This document shows positions 1 to 9,339 of a stretch of 64,000 nt of DNA, piece by piece. Origin of the DNA: Comamonas koreensis (GTDB lineage Bacteria > Pseudomonadota > Gammaproteobacteria > Burkholderiales > Burkholderiaceae_C). Under the pieces are notes generated by a model, which ran no database searches, was not told the DNA's origin, and saw nothing but the letters and a program-made list of their open reading frames with translations. Location of the stretch: the NCBI RefSeq assembly GCF_021026195.1, contig NZ_JAJNCT010000005.1, forward strand, positions 647,231 through 711,230. Reading direction: 5' to 3'. Within the stretch, counting starts at the first letter, position 1. Every line of letters begins with the position of its first letter. Position numbers and translations under genes: made by a program.

Positions 1-77
1 ATACACTTTTTGTATGGATTCCTAAGCAATAACACTGGCTTATTCAGTCAAATTCCCCCGCATGAGGAGTGATAAAG

Positions 78-1565
78 ATGCAATCTGACAAACACCCCGT
101 TGACCAGGTGCTGCCCCTGGGGCGCCTCACCACCTTGGGCTTGCAGCATGTGCTGGTCATGTACGCGGGGGCCGTGGCGGTGCCGCTGATCGTGGGGCGC
201 GCACTCAACCTCGACTCCCACCAGATAGCCAAGCTGATCTCCGCTGATCTCTTCGTCTGCGGTCTGGTCACCCTGATACAGGCCTGGGGCGCGACGCGCT
301 GGTTTGGCATCAAGCTGCCGGTGATGATGGGCGTGACCTTTGCCAGCGTGGCGCCGATGATCTCGATGGCGCAGACCAATGGCGGCGTCTATGGCGCAGG
401 TCTCATCTTTGGCTCGGTCATCGGGGCAGGGGTCATCTCGATACTGATCTCACCGCTGGTCAGCCGCATGCTGCGGTTCTTTCCGCCGGTGGTTACCGGC
501 ACCATCATCACCGTCATCGGCATCAGCCTGATGCGCGTGGGCATCAACTGGATCTTTGGCAACCCCGCCGGCCCCACCGCGCCTTCGGTGCCCAACCCCG
601 AGCATGTCAAATGGCTGCAGAGTGCCCAGGTGGCAGCGGGCGCGCCCGGCTCGGCGCTGCCCCCCATCCCCCATGGGCTGGCGATTCTGCCGTCGGTCCC
701 CAACCCCCGCTATGCGGACCTGAGCGGGGTGGGCATCTCTGCGCTGGTGCTGGTCTCCATCCTGCTGATCACCAAGTACGCCAAGGGCTTCATGGCCAAT
801 ATCGCGGTGCTGGCCGGCATTGTCATTGGCGCCATCGTCGCCTCGGCGATGGGCCTGATGACCTATGAAAAAGTGGCGCATGCCGAATGGTTTGATTTTG
901 TGATGCCGTTCGAGATTGCAATGCCGGTGTTCGACCCGATCCTGATCCTGACGATGACCCTGGTGATGATCGTCGTGATGATCGAATCGGTCGGCATGTT
1001 CCTGGCGCTGGGCGACATGACGAACAAGGAGGTCACCCCGGCCGACCTGACCCGGGGCCTGCGCACCGATGGCCTGGGCACCTTGCTGGGCGGCATCTTC
1101 AACACCTTCCCCTACACCAGCTTCTCGCAGAACGTGGGCCTGGTGGCGGTCACCGGCATCCAGAGCCGCTTTGTCTGCGTGGCAGGCGGCTTCATCCTGA
1201 TCATTCTGGGCGTGCTGCCCAAACTGGGTGCGCTGGTCGAATCGCTGCCCACCATGGTGCTGGGCGGTGCCGGGCTGGTCATGTTCGGCATGGTCGCTGC
1301 CACCGGCATCCGCATCCTGTCGAATGTGGACTTCCGCCATAACCGCTACAACGCCATGGTGGTGGCGGTGTCCATCGGCGTCGGCATGATTCCGCTGATT
1401 GCACCCCAGTTCCGCCAGTGGATGCCCCACGCCATCCACCCGCTGATCGAATCGGGCATCCTGCTGGCCTCCATCTGTGCGGTGGCGTTGAACCTGTTTT
1501 TCAACGGCGCCAAACTTGACCAGGCCCAGATCATCAAGGCTGCGCAGCAAGCAGATGCCCACTGA
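78..1565 (+). CDS. NCS2 nucleobase:cation symporter (urate/xanthine permease type)
   Basis: Inner-membrane symporter of the nucleobase-ascorbate (NCS2) family, expected to import a purine such as xanthine or urate with protons. The sequence shows many hydrophobic segments, the TM1 Gln-His pair (Q23-H24) and the family signature QNVGLVAVTG starting at Q351. Length (495 aa) is usual. The longest frame opens with GTG at 69, but I chose the ATG at 78 because AGGAG at 65-69 lies about 8 bases upstream. Urate- and xanthine-type members cannot be separated safely by eye. No purine-catabolic gene is adjacent, so the substrate is inferred only from the family. A short inverted repeat (ATACA-N5-TGTAT, positions 1-15) sits upstream and could be an operator. 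Confidence 0.9.
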   Translation: MQSDKHPVDQVLPLGRLTTLGLQHVLVMYAGAVAVPLIVGRALNLDSHQIAKLISADLFVCGLVTLIQAWGATRWFGIKLPVMMGVTFASVAPMISMAQTNGGVYGAGLIFGSVIGAGVISILISPLVSRMLRFFPPVVTGTIITVIGISLMRVGINWIFGNPAGPTAPSVPNPEHVKWLQSAQVAAGAPGSALPPIPHGLAILPSVPNPRYADLSGVGISALVLVSILLITKYAKGFMANIAVLAGIVIGAIVASAMGLMTYEKVAHAEWFDFVMPFEIAMPVFDPILILTMTLVMIVVMIESVGMFLALGDMTNKEVTPADLTRGLRTDGLGTLLGGIFNTFPYTSFSQNVGLVAVTGIQSRFVCVAGGFILIILGVLPKLGALVESLPTMVLGGAGLVMFGMVAATGIRILSNVDFRHNRYNAMVVAVSIGVGMIPLIAPQFRQWMPHAIHPLIESGILLASICAVALNLFFNGAKLDQAQIIKAAQQADAH

Positions 1566-1595
1566 CAAGATTGCTGCGGTGCAGCATCGAAACTT

Positions 1596-1623
1596 AGGCC
1601 CACTGCCCCATAGGGGTGGGCCT
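1596..1623. terminator. G+C-rich inverted repeat after the NCS2 permease gene
   Basis: AGGCCCA (1596-1602) pairs with TGGGCCT (1617-1623), with an inner CCCC/GGGG pairing. There is no T-run after it, so intrinsic termination is uncertain; it may only be an mRNA 3'-end hairpin. Confidence 0.35.
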
Positions 1624-1668
1624 GCGCCTTTATCATCAGCTGGGTTCACACTGGATTGATTCACTCTT

Positions 1669-3972
1669 ATGGCACAACAACTGTCCGCCGCCGAACAGGC
1701 ACTGCGCGAAGCCGCACTCGAATACCATCGCAGCCCCAGCAAGGGCAAGATCTCCGTCACCCCCACCAAGCCGCTGTCCAACCAGCGTGACCTGTCGCTG
1801 GCCTACTCGCCAGGCGTGGCCTACCCTTGCCTGGACATCGAAGCCGATCCCAGCCTGGCAGCAGACTACACCTCGCGCGGCAACCTGGTCGGTGTGATCA
1901 CCAACGGCACCGCCGTGCTGGGCCTGGGCGATATCGGCCCGCTGGCCAGCAAGCCGGTGATGGAAGGCAAGGGCTGCCTGTTCAAGAAGTTCGCCGGTGT
2001 CGATGTGTTCGACATTGAGCTGGCCGAGCGCGATCCAGACAAGCTGATCGACATCATCGCCAGCCTCGAACCCACGCTGGGCGGCATCAACCTTGAAGAC
2101 ATCAAGGCACCCGAGTGCTTCTACATCGAGCAAGAGCTGTCCAAGCGCATGAACATTCCGGTGTTCCATGACGACCAGCACGGCACGGCCATCATCTCCA
2201 GCGCTGCGCTGCTCAACGGCCTGGAACTGGTCGACAAGCAGATCGGCAACGTCAAGATCGCCGTCTCCGGTGCGGGCGCTGCAGCCATTGCCTGCGTCGA
2301 TGTGATGGTGGGCCTCGGCGTCAAGCGCGAGAACATCTTCATGGTCGACTCCAAGGGCGTGATCTACGAAGGCCGCCCTGGCAACCTCGATGCCTCCAAG
2401 GCGCGCTACGCGCAAAAGACCGAGGCCCGTACCCTGGCCGACGTGGTCAACGGCGCTGACGTGTTCCTGGGCTGCTCGGCACCCGGCGTGCTGACGGCCG
2501 ACATGGTCAAGACCATGGCCGACAAGCCCATCATCCTGGCACTGGCCAACCCCGAGCCGGAAATCCGCCCCGAGCTGGCCAAGGCCGTTCGCCCCGATTG
2601 CATCATCGCCACCGGCCGTTCGGACTACCCGAACCAGGTCAACAACGTGCTGTGCTTCCCCTACATCTTCCGTGGCGCGCTCGATTGCGGCGCGAGCAAG
2701 ATCACTGAAGCGATGAAGCTGGCCTGCGTGCGCGAAATCGCCGCGCTGGCCAAGCAGGACGTGAGCGACGAAGTGGCAGCCGCCTACCAGGGCAAGGAGC
2801 TGAAGTTCGGCCCCGACTACCTGATCCCCACCCCGTTCGACACGCGCCTGATCCTGCGCATTGCGCCCGCCGTGGCCAAGGCTGCACAAGAGTCCGGCGT
2901 CGCTGCACGCCCGATCGAAGACATCGACGCCTACCGTGAGAACCTCACCCGCTTCGTCTACCAGACCAGCATGTTCATGCGCCCCGTGTTCGCTGCGGCC
3001 AAGAGCCATGTGCAACGCGTGGCCTACGCCGAAGGCGAAGACGAGCGCGTGCTGCGCGCCGTGCAGGTCGCCGTGGACGACGGCCTGGCCAAGCCTATCC
3101 TGATCGGCCGCCCGGCCGTCATCGAAGCCCGCATCGCCAAGGCCGGTCTGCGCCTGCAACTGGGCAAGGATGTGGACATCGTCGATCCGGAAGATGACCC
3201 CCGCTTCCGCCAGTACTGGGAGGCCTACCACGCCCTGATGGGCCGCAATGGCGTGACCCCCGAGGTCGCCAAGTCTGCCGTGCGCCGCTCCAACACCGTG
3301 ATCGCCGCACTGATGGTGCACCTGGGCGATGCCGACGCAATGCTGTGTGGCGTGATGGGCCGCTTTGACAAGCACCTGGGCCATATCGAAGACGTGCTGG
3401 GCCACCAGACCGATGCCAACCGCCTGGCCACCGTGAACGCGCTGATGCTGGAAAACCGCACGCTGTTCATCGCCGACACCTACATCAACGAAGACCCGAC
3501 CGCCGAAGAGCTGGCCCAGATCGCCAAGCTTGCCGCGCAAGAGGTGCAGCGCTTTGGCCTGCCGCCCAAGGTGGCCTTCCTGTCGCACAGCAACTACGGC
3601 TCGTCCACCCGCAAGTCGGCGCTCAAGATGCGCGCTGCCCGCGACCTGTTTGCCGCCGCCAACCCCGACATCGAATGCGATGGCGAGATGCATGGTGATG
3701 CCGCGCTGGACGAACACGTGCGCGAGCGCACCCTCATCGAGTCGAGCCTGACCGGTGAAGCCAATGTGCTGATCTGCCCGAACCTGGACGCAGCGAACAT
3801 TCTGTTCAATGTGCTCAAGACCACGGCATCGCACGGCACCACCATCGGCCCGATCCTGCTGGGCAGCGAGGCACCCGCCCATGTGCTGACCCCCTCGTCC
3901 ACCGTGCGCCGCGTGGTCAACATGACGGCCCTGGTCGCCGCCCAGGCCCAGGCCCGCAAGGAAGGCAAGTAA
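1669..3972 (+). CDS. maeB: NADP-dependent malic enzyme with C-terminal phosphotransacetylase-like domain
   Basis: Cytoplasmic enzyme converting malate to pyruvate, CO2 and NADPH, an anaplerotic and NADPH-supplying step. The 767-residue length and domain order are those of MaeB: malic-enzyme N-terminal domain (about 1-135), Rossmann NAD(P) domain (about 160-420, with the [11 protein letters not shown] nucleotide loop) and a phosphate acetyl/butyryl-transferase-like domain (about 430-760). That last domain is known in the family to act as an acetyl-CoA-responsive regulatory module. The ATG at 1669 lacks an obvious Shine-Dalgarno sequence, but the N-terminus matches the family. It is a single gene closed by a strong terminator. 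Confidence 0.97.
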   Translation: MAQQLSAAEQALREAALEYHRSPSKGKISVTPTKPLSNQRDLSLAYSPGVAYPCLDIEADPSLAADYTSRGNLVGVITNGTAVLGLGDIGPLASKPVMEGKGCLFKKFAGVDVFDIELAERDPDKLIDIIASLEPTLGGINLEDIKAPECFYIEQELSKRMNIPVFHDDQHGTAIISSAALLNGLELVDKQIGNVKIAVSGAGAAAIACVDVMVGLGVKRENIFMVDSKGVIYEGRPGNLDASKARYAQKTEARTLADVVNGADVFLGCSAPGVLTADMVKTMADKPIILALANPEPEIRPELAKAVRPDCIIATGRSDYPNQVNNVLCFPYIFRGALDCGASKITEAMKLACVREIAALAKQDVSDEVAAAYQGKELKFGPDYLIPTPFDTRLILRIAPAVAKAAQESGVAARPIEDIDAYRENLTRFVYQTSMFMRPVFAAAKSHVQRVAYAEGEDERVLRAVQVAVDDGLAKPILIGRPAVIEARIAKAGLRLQLGKDVDIVDPEDDPRFRQYWEAYHALMGRNGVTPEVAKSAVRRSNTVIAALMVHLGDADAMLCGVMGRFDKHLGHIEDVLGHQTDANRLATVNALMLENRTLFIADTYINEDPTAEELAQIAKLAAQEVQRFGLPPKVAFLSHSNYGSSTRKSALKMRAARDLFAAANPDIECDGEMHGDAALDEHVRERTLIESSLTGEANVLICPNLDAANILFNVLKTTASHGTTIGPILLGSEAPAHVLTPSSTVRRVVNMTALVAAQAQARKEGK

Positions 3973-4028
3973 GCCCTGGCGCGGCACCCGCCGCGCCTTT
4001 GCTTGCGCTGCACAGCCCATAAAAAGAT

Positions 4029-4058
4029 AGCCCCAGGCATAGCGCCTGGGGCTTTTTT
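4029..4058. terminator. Bidirectional rho-independent terminator between maeB and the DUF1537 kinase gene
   Basis: Perfect 10-bp stem AGCCCCAGGC (4029-4038) / GCCTGGGGCT (4044-4053) followed by TTTTTT on the plus strand. On the minus strand the stem is followed by ATCTTTTT. It therefore serves both convergent units. Confidence 0.93.
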
Positions 4059-4085
4059 ACGTCTGCGCCTCAGCCCTCGCGCCTC

Positions 4086-5441
4086 TCAGCCCGCTCCCGT
4101 CACTAACCGGTCGAACAGCTGCGCATCGCCCATCTGCCCGCCTTTGAGCATCAGCTCCAGCCCATCGATGCGCGCATCATCGCTGCGTGCAACGCTCAGG
4201 GTCACGCCAGGCGCCAAGGTGCTGTGGAAGGCCAGCCCCCACAGCCCCAGCGCCTGCGTCGCCAGGCTGGAGGTATCGCCGCCCGCAATGCCCAGGCGCC
4301 GCAAGGGCTGGCCCTGTGCAGCCAGCAGGCGCAAAGTCTCCGCCACCAGCTGCGCACTGCGCTGTGCCACCGCTGCCGTTGTGGCCGCGTCCACCGCTTG
4401 GTTGGGCCGGCTGGTGTGCGCCAGCATAGGGCGCCCCTCGTGCAGGCCCTGGGCCAGCTGGGCCGCGCAAGCGCTCAGATAGCCCTCCTCGGCCAGCAGC
4501 CGGTTCACCTCCACCTCCCGCTTGTCAAACTGCTGGCTGGCCGCGATCTGCTGGCTGGATACCGGCGACAGACTGCCCACCAACACCAGCACCGGGCCCT
4601 GCGCAGGCGCCAGCGGTTCAGCCACTGGCGCATCGCTTAATAAGCCCAGTTGGCGCCAGCCTGCTATCAGGCACTGCTCTACACCGCTGGGCCCTACGGT
4701 CAGCAATGGCGATTGCTGCGCACGTGCCCACAGCAGCGCGCCAATCTGCGGCAGTTGGGCTTCATGCACCAGGTCGATCAGCAAGGCATCTGGCAAGGGG
4801 CTCTCTCCCTCTTGTATTTGCATCCAGCGCAGCAGCACCTCGGTATCGCGGCCCGCCAGCTCCAGCTGCCGCGTGCTCAGCAGCCGTATATCGGCCAGCC
4901 CCTGTTTGGCCAGGTGCAGGCGCAGATCGGCCTCGTCCATCGGGGTGACGGGGTGTTGCCGCATGGTGGGGTGGCGGTCAAGGCGCTGCACCGCACCACC
5001 CGGCCCCGCCTGTGCAAACAGGTTGCCAAAGGCACAAAAGCGCCCGATATTGGGCTGGCCGCCAACAATCACCGCTGGCGATGCCGCTGCCACACTGCGC
5101 AAGGCCGCCACGGCCGCGCCAATGCTGCCCACATGCGAGGCGCTGTCAAAGGTAGAGCAGCATTTGTAGTGCAGCAGCGGCGCGCCGCTGGCGGCCATGA
5201 ACTGCGCCACCGGCGCCAGCACCTCGGCCATCGCGGCCGGTGGCAGACTGCGGGCCGCACCGGCAATGCCAATGGCCTGCAAGGGCCCGGCCTTGGCGCG
5301 CTGTGCCCCGGTCGGTACATCCAGAAAAAGCAGAGAACGCAGGCCCGCCTGCGCCACCGTGGCCAGGGTGTCGGTCGCACCGGTAAAGTCATCGCCATAC
5401 CAGACGACGGCGGGCTGGCCGCGCAGCAAGGTGTCCAGCAT
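4086..5441 (-). CDS. Four-carbon acid sugar kinase family protein (DUF1537), linked to a RuBisCO-like protein
   Basis: Cytoplasmic ATP-dependent sugar-acid kinase of the OtnK/OiaK family (451 aa). Visible motifs are the N-terminal YGDDFTGATDTL substrate/phosphate region, YKCCSTFDS in the middle, and the C-terminal nucleotide-binding GGDTSS and LKGGQMG motifs. The start lies 5 bp after the stop of the RuBisCO-like gene, so the two are translationally coupled. Known family chemistry is phosphorylation of 3-oxo sugar acids; OiaK with the RuBisCO-like OiaX is the closest described arrangement. It carries KGGQMG where the paralogue at 36392 has KSGNFG, so the two kinases in this window belong to different subgroups. 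The substrate is not known. Confidence 0.9.
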   Translation of the reverse strand: MLDTLLRGQPAVVWYGDDFTGATDTLATVAQAGLRSLLFLDVPTGAQRAKAGPLQAIGIAGAARSLPPAAMAEVLAPVAQFMAASGAPLLHYKCCSTFDSASHVGSIGAAVAALRSVAAASPAVIVGGQPNIGRFCAFGNLFAQAGPGGAVQRLDRHPTMRQHPVTPMDEADLRLHLAKQGLADIRLLSTRQLELAGRDTEVLLRWMQIQEGESPLPDALLIDLVHEAQLPQIGALLWARAQQSPLLTVGPSGVEQCLIAGWRQLGLLSDAPVAEPLAPAQGPVLVLVGSLSPVSSQQIAASQQFDKREVEVNRLLAEEGYLSACAAQLAQGLHEGRPMLAHTSRPNQAVDAATTAAVAQRSAQLVAETLRLLAAQGQPLRRLGIAGGDTSSLATQALGLWGLAFHSTLAPGVTLSVARSDDARIDGLELMLKGGQMGDAQLFDRLVTGAG

Positions 5442-5446
5442 GTCGC

Positions 5447-6724
5447 CTATCCGCGCTTGCCAAAAAACTGCAGCGCGCGCGCCAGCTCCGGCGCATGCCA
5501 GGCATAGTCATCCAGACTGCTGCCTTCGCGCACGGCAGCCCAGGCCTGGCGAATGCTCACTACGCCGGCAGCCGGGCCATCGGGGTGGGCCAGAATGCCG
5601 CCGCCCGACATGAACAGCAGGTCATCGCTCTGCAGCGCCGCCCAGGTCGCAGGCACCGTGCCCGCCCACTGGCCCGATGAGAAGGCCGGCAGCACGCGGT
5701 CATCCTGCGCGGCAGACAGGCGCCGCTGGCAGTCCTGCGCGGATTCCACCACCTCGGCATCGGGCTGGGCAAACTTGCCCTGCAGGCCATGCACATGCAC
5801 ATGGTCCACCCCGGCCAGGCGCCACAGGGTCTGGTAGGCCTGGTAGCCCATGCCCAGCATCGGGTCGCGTGACAGCGCGCCATAGCCATTGCGGTGCGCA
5901 TGCAGCGCCAAGGGCGTGTGGCGCCGCAGGCTCTGGATGCCCGACAGCCCGCACCAGTTGATGCTGGCCATCACGCAGCTGCCGCCCTCTTGCTGCACCA
6001 GATCGGCATGGCGCAGCATGGCGCTGGTCTCGTCAGTGATGTTGAAGGCCACCATCACCCATTTGCCGGTGCGCTCCCGGTGCTCGCGGATCACGCGCAT
6101 CACCGCCGGGATGCGCTCCTGCAGCGGTGCATGCGCCGGGTTGGCCGATACCTCATCGTCCTTGATAAAGTCCACGCGCGCATCGCAGAGCTGCCGCACC
6201 AGGTCAGCCGTTTGCTGGGCAGACAGGCCCACATTCGGCTTGATGATGGTGCCCACCATCGCGCCCGCGCTGGCCCCAATGCTGCGCCGCGTGCCGGCCA
6301 CGCCCAGGGTCGGCAGATCGAACTGGTCGCGGTAGTCCGGCGGCAGGTCCAGGCTCTCCAGCCGCAGGCCCGATACCTCTCCCAGGTCGTACAGATTGCC
6401 GCTGACGGTGGCGGCCAAGGTGGGCAGGTTGGCGCCCACATTGGCGATGGGGAAGGCAATGCGCACACGCGCACGCTGCCAGTGGGAGCCCGCGCCATAG
6501 CCTTGGCGCTCCAGCCAGGCATTGGGCAGGCTGGGCCGCTCCACCGTGCCCAGCGGCTGCACCCGCAGCACCTGGGCGCGTGCGCGTGTCCGCAGGTCAT
6601 CGGTCTCGCCCGCCACGCGGGTGAAGGTGCCGCAGGACTGCTCACCGGCCATCACCTCGGCCACGGCCTCGGGCGCCAGCGGCGTCTCGATCAGGTAGCT
6701 GGCTTCAAAATGGGTAGATTTCAT
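5447..6724 (-). CDS. RuBisCO-like protein (form IV; decarboxylase or enolase type)
   Basis: A 425-residue RuBisCO large-chain homologue. RuBisCO catalytic positions can be recognised: K162 in GTIIKPNVGLS, the carbamate lysine K188 with D190 and E191 in FIKDDE, H277-R278, H312, K317 (loop-6 region) and the phosphate-binding SSGQWAG and SGGGILAHPDG stretches. The metal site therefore looks intact. With the adjacent DUF1537 kinase it resembles the OiaK/OiaX pair of oxidative apiose catabolism, where the RuBisCO-like protein decarboxylates a phosphorylated 3-oxo acid. No apiose dehydrogenase or lactonase is present here, so the real substrate may differ. It is not a CO2-fixing enzyme: there is no small subunit or phosphoribulokinase nearby. 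Confidence 0.92.
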   Translation of the reverse strand: MKSTHFEASYLIETPLAPEAVAEVMAGEQSCGTFTRVAGETDDLRTRARAQVLRVQPLGTVERPSLPNAWLERQGYGAGSHWQRARVRIAFPIANVGANLPTLAATVSGNLYDLGEVSGLRLESLDLPPDYRDQFDLPTLGVAGTRRSIGASAGAMVGTIIKPNVGLSAQQTADLVRQLCDARVDFIKDDEVSANPAHAPLQERIPAVMRVIREHRERTGKWVMVAFNITDETSAMLRHADLVQQEGGSCVMASINWCGLSGIQSLRRHTPLALHAHRNGYGALSRDPMLGMGYQAYQTLWRLAGVDHVHVHGLQGKFAQPDAEVVESAQDCQRRLSAAQDDRVLPAFSSGQWAGTVPATWAALQSDDLLFMSGGGILAHPDGPAAGVVSIRQAWAAVREGSSLDDYAWHAPELARALQFFGKRG

Positions 6725-6754
6725 CGCATTTCCAGGCCCAGGGCGGGCCGGCCA

Positions 6755-7294
6755 TCACAGGGTGTTGAGGTCAGGGAAAGGGCGCACGGGGTTCTGGCCA
6801 TCCCAGTCCTGGGAGGCCGCGCGGATCAGATCAAACATCTTTCCCTTGGACCCCATCACCTCGGACAGCTCGATCACCGTGCCCGGGTGGTACTCGGTGT
6901 CAAAGTAGATAAAGCGGCCGTTCTTGCCCACCTCGCCACTCATCAGCGGCTTGAAGCCCTGCGCCAGCAAGCGCTGCAGATCGGCGTCGTAGTCGGTGGT
7001 CCAGTACGCCACATGCTGCAGGCCCGTGCGGCCGGCGCGCAGAAAGTCGCGGTACATCGACGGCACATCGTTGCGCACCTGGATCAGCTCCACCTGCACA
7101 AAGCCCGAGTTGGCCAGCGCCACCGAGTTGTGTGGCTGGTAGCTTTCACCCGCGTACTGGTAGTTCTCGATCGGCACCTTCGGGTTGTAGAACCAGGGGC
7201 CGACGCCCAAGGTCTCGCTCCAGTACTTCATCGCGGCCTCGATATCGTTGACCACATAGCCCAGCTGGCGGATTTCTCCCAAAAAGCGACTCAT
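6755..7294 (-). CDS. VOC (glyoxalase/bleomycin-resistance fold) family protein in the RuBisCO-like operon
   Basis: A 179-residue cytoplasmic protein made of two beta-alpha-beta-beta-beta modules. All four typical VOC metal-ligand positions appear occupied: Q10 (IRQLGYVV), E69 (VQVELI), H94 (LQHVAYW) and E142 (VIELSE). It is therefore likely an active metal-dependent enzyme. The family includes epimerases, isomerases, lyases and dioxygenases, and I cannot say which this is. It lies 30 bp upstream of the RuBisCO-like gene on the same strand, which suggests it acts on the same pathway intermediate, perhaps as the epimerase or isomerase. The start has only a weak ribosome-binding site (GAAAGA). 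Confidence 0.85.
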   Translation of the reverse strand: MSRFLGEIRQLGYVVNDIEAAMKYWSETLGVGPWFYNPKVPIENYQYAGESYQPHNSVALANSGFVQVELIQVRNDVPSMYRDFLRAGRTGLQHVAYWTTDYDADLQRLLAQGFKPLMSGEVGKNGRFIYFDTEYHPGTVIELSEVMGSKGKMFDLIRAASQDWDGQNPVRPFPDLNTL

Positions 7295-7414
7295 AGCTTG
7301 TCTTTCGTTTGTTGTAGGGTTGGTTGTTGCGTTGGTGGCATAGGCGCTGCCTCACGTGGGGTACACGCGATGCAGACCTGGACCTAAAAGCGGGCCCTGA
7401 GACCGCAACCCGCT

Positions 7415-9301
7415 TTAAAGAAATCCGGTAGAAATCCAGGGAATAGCCGCCACAAAGAGCAGCCCGACGAACAGCGCCAGCATGTAGCCGCCAATGGGCC
7501 GAATGCCCTCGTTGGGGTTGACCTTGCTGATCGCGCAGGCGCCGTAGTAGCCCACACCAAAGGGCGGCGCAAACAGGCCAATACCCATCGCAAAGATAAC
7601 GACCATCGCGTAATGCACCTCATGTACGCCCACCTCTTTGGCGATGGGGAAGAGCAGCGGGCCAAACAGCACGATGGCGGGGATGCCTTCCAGCACACTG
7701 CCCAGCACGATGAAGCAGACGATGGAGATCGCCAGAAAGCCCCAGCTGCCGCCCGGCATGCTGGTCATCGCCTTGGCCAGGTCGGAGGAGAAGCCCGACT
7801 GCGTCAGCCCCCAGGCCATGCCGGTGGCGCAGCCCACAATCAGCATGATCGCGCCCGACAGCGAGGCGGTCTCTACCAGCATGGGTTTGAGGCGCCGCCA
7901 GTCAAAACAGCGGTAGATAAACAGCCCCACCAGCACCGAATAGACCACGCCGATGGTGGACACCTCGGTCGCCGTCGCGATCCCCTCCACCACGGCGGCG
8001 CGGATCACAAAGGGCAAGGCCAGCGCCGGCAACGCAATCACCAGCAGGCGGCCGATCTGCCTAACGCTGAAGCGCTCCACACCGCCCAGATCCTCTTTGC
8101 GGTAACGCCACCACACGACGCAGCACAGCGCAGCGCCCAGCACCACCGCCGGCAGCATGCCGCCGGTAAACAGCGCGGCAATCGATATGCCGGTGACCGA
8201 GCCGATCGTGATCAGCACGATGGACGGCGGAATGGTCTCCGTCTGCGCGCCGGTGGCCGACAGCAGCGCGACCAGGTCGCCCTCCTTGGCGCCGCGCTTT
8301 TTCATCTCAGGGAACAGCACCGGTGCAATCGCGGCCATGTCGGCCACCTTTGATCCCGAGATGCCCGAGACCAGGTACATCGCGCCAATCAGCACATAGG
8401 ACAGGCCCCCGCGCACGCGGCCCAGCAGGCTGGCCAGAAACTGGATCATCGCCTTGGCCATACCGGTCATCTCGATCAGCGAGCCCAGAAAAATGAACAT
8501 CGGCACCGCCAGCATGATCAGGTGCGACATGCCTTCATCGAGCCGCCCCACCATCACCACCAGCGGCGTGCGTGTGGTCAGCGCCAGGTAGCCAAAGGTG
8601 GCGAGCGCAAACGAGAACGCAATCGGCACACCCGCAAACACCGTGCCCGCCACCACAAGCACAAAAAAGATCACCAGGTTGAACTTGCCCAGGCTCTTGA
8701 ACAATGGCTGGCACAGCCAGAACAGCAGCACCAGCCCCGCCACCATGGCCACCGCCGCCAGCGCCTTTTGCCAGCTGGTCTGCGTCAGCAGGCGCAGCAA
8801 GGCCACCACGGCCATCAGGCCCATGCCCACTGGCAGCGCGGCGGCCCGCCAGGCATTGCTCAGCTCCATCGCCGGGGTGGTGATAAAGGCCTCTTCCTCC
8901 GCGTACTCATACGCCGGGCCCAACACCATCAGCAAAAAGGCCAGCGATGCGGCCAGTGCAAAGGCCTCCAGCGCCGCGCGCAGGCCTGGCCGCACGTTGT
9001 TGATAAAGGCCGTCATGCGCATGTGCTCGCCCCGGCGCAGCGCCACCACGGCACCCAGCATGGACAGCCACAGAAACATCAGCGACGCCAGCTCATCGGA
9101 CCAGACCAGCGGCTGGTGGAACACATAGCGCGCCACCACGCCGGCAAACAGGACGATGATTTCGGCCAGCACCAAGGCGGCGGCCGCCGTCTCGACGATG
9201 GCGCCCAGACCTCGGTCAACGCCACGGGCCAGCGAGGCCAAGGCGTTGTCGGGCGGCGCAGGAGAGAGCCCCGCCAGCGCGGGGGTTGCAGGGTGGGACA
9301 T
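7415..9301 (-). CDS. TRAP transporter fused permease subunit (DctQ-DctM)
   Basis: A 628-residue membrane protein in which the small TRAP subunit (DctQ-like, about residues 30-180, four membrane segments) is fused to the large one (DctM-like, about 200-625, around twelve segments). Separate DctQ and DctM are normally about 170 and 430 aa, so the length fits a natural fusion. It would drive Na+-coupled uptake of an organic acid delivered by the periplasmic protein encoded just upstream (9340-10359). AAGAG precedes the ATG at a good distance. Its place between the binding protein and the VOC/RuBisCO-like/kinase genes indicates import of the substrate they degrade. Confidence 0.93.
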   Translation of the reverse strand: MSHPATPALAGLSPAPPDNALASLARGVDRGLGAIVETAAAALVLAEIIVLFAGVVARYVFHQPLVWSDELASLMFLWLSMLGAVVALRRGEHMRMTAFINNVRPGLRAALEAFALAASLAFLLMVLGPAYEYAEEEAFITTPAMELSNAWRAAALPVGMGLMAVVALLRLLTQTSWQKALAAVAMVAGLVLLFWLCQPLFKSLGKFNLVIFFVLVVAGTVFAGVPIAFSFALATFGYLALTTRTPLVVMVGRLDEGMSHLIMLAVPMFIFLGSLIEMTGMAKAMIQFLASLLGRVRGGLSYVLIGAMYLVSGISGSKVADMAAIAPVLFPEMKKRGAKEGDLVALLSATGAQTETIPPSIVLITIGSVTGISIAALFTGGMLPAVVLGAALCCVVWWRYRKEDLGGVERFSVRQIGRLLVIALPALALPFVIRAAVVEGIATATEVSTIGVVYSVLVGLFIYRCFDWRRLKPMLVETASLSGAIMLIVGCATGMAWGLTQSGFSSDLAKAMTSMPGGSWGFLAISIVCFIVLGSVLEGIPAIVLFGPLLFPIAKEVGVHEVHYAMVVIFAMGIGLFAPPFGVGYYGACAISKVNPNEGIRPIGGYMLALFVGLLFVAAIPWISTGFL

Positions 9302-9339
9302 GGCAATGCTCTTGTTCAGAACGGTGAATCAGGCAGCGC

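Noticed and set aside
1636..4020. Very long minus-strand open frame opposite maeB
   Set aside because: It is the antisense shadow of a G+C-rich gene; no start signal, no recognisable domain, His/Gln/Gly-rich composition.
5447..6724. Genuine carbon-fixing RuBisCO
   Set aside because: No small subunit, phosphoribulokinase or Calvin-cycle gene nearby; the DUF1537 kinase and TRAP genes indicate a form IV RuBisCO-like enzyme.
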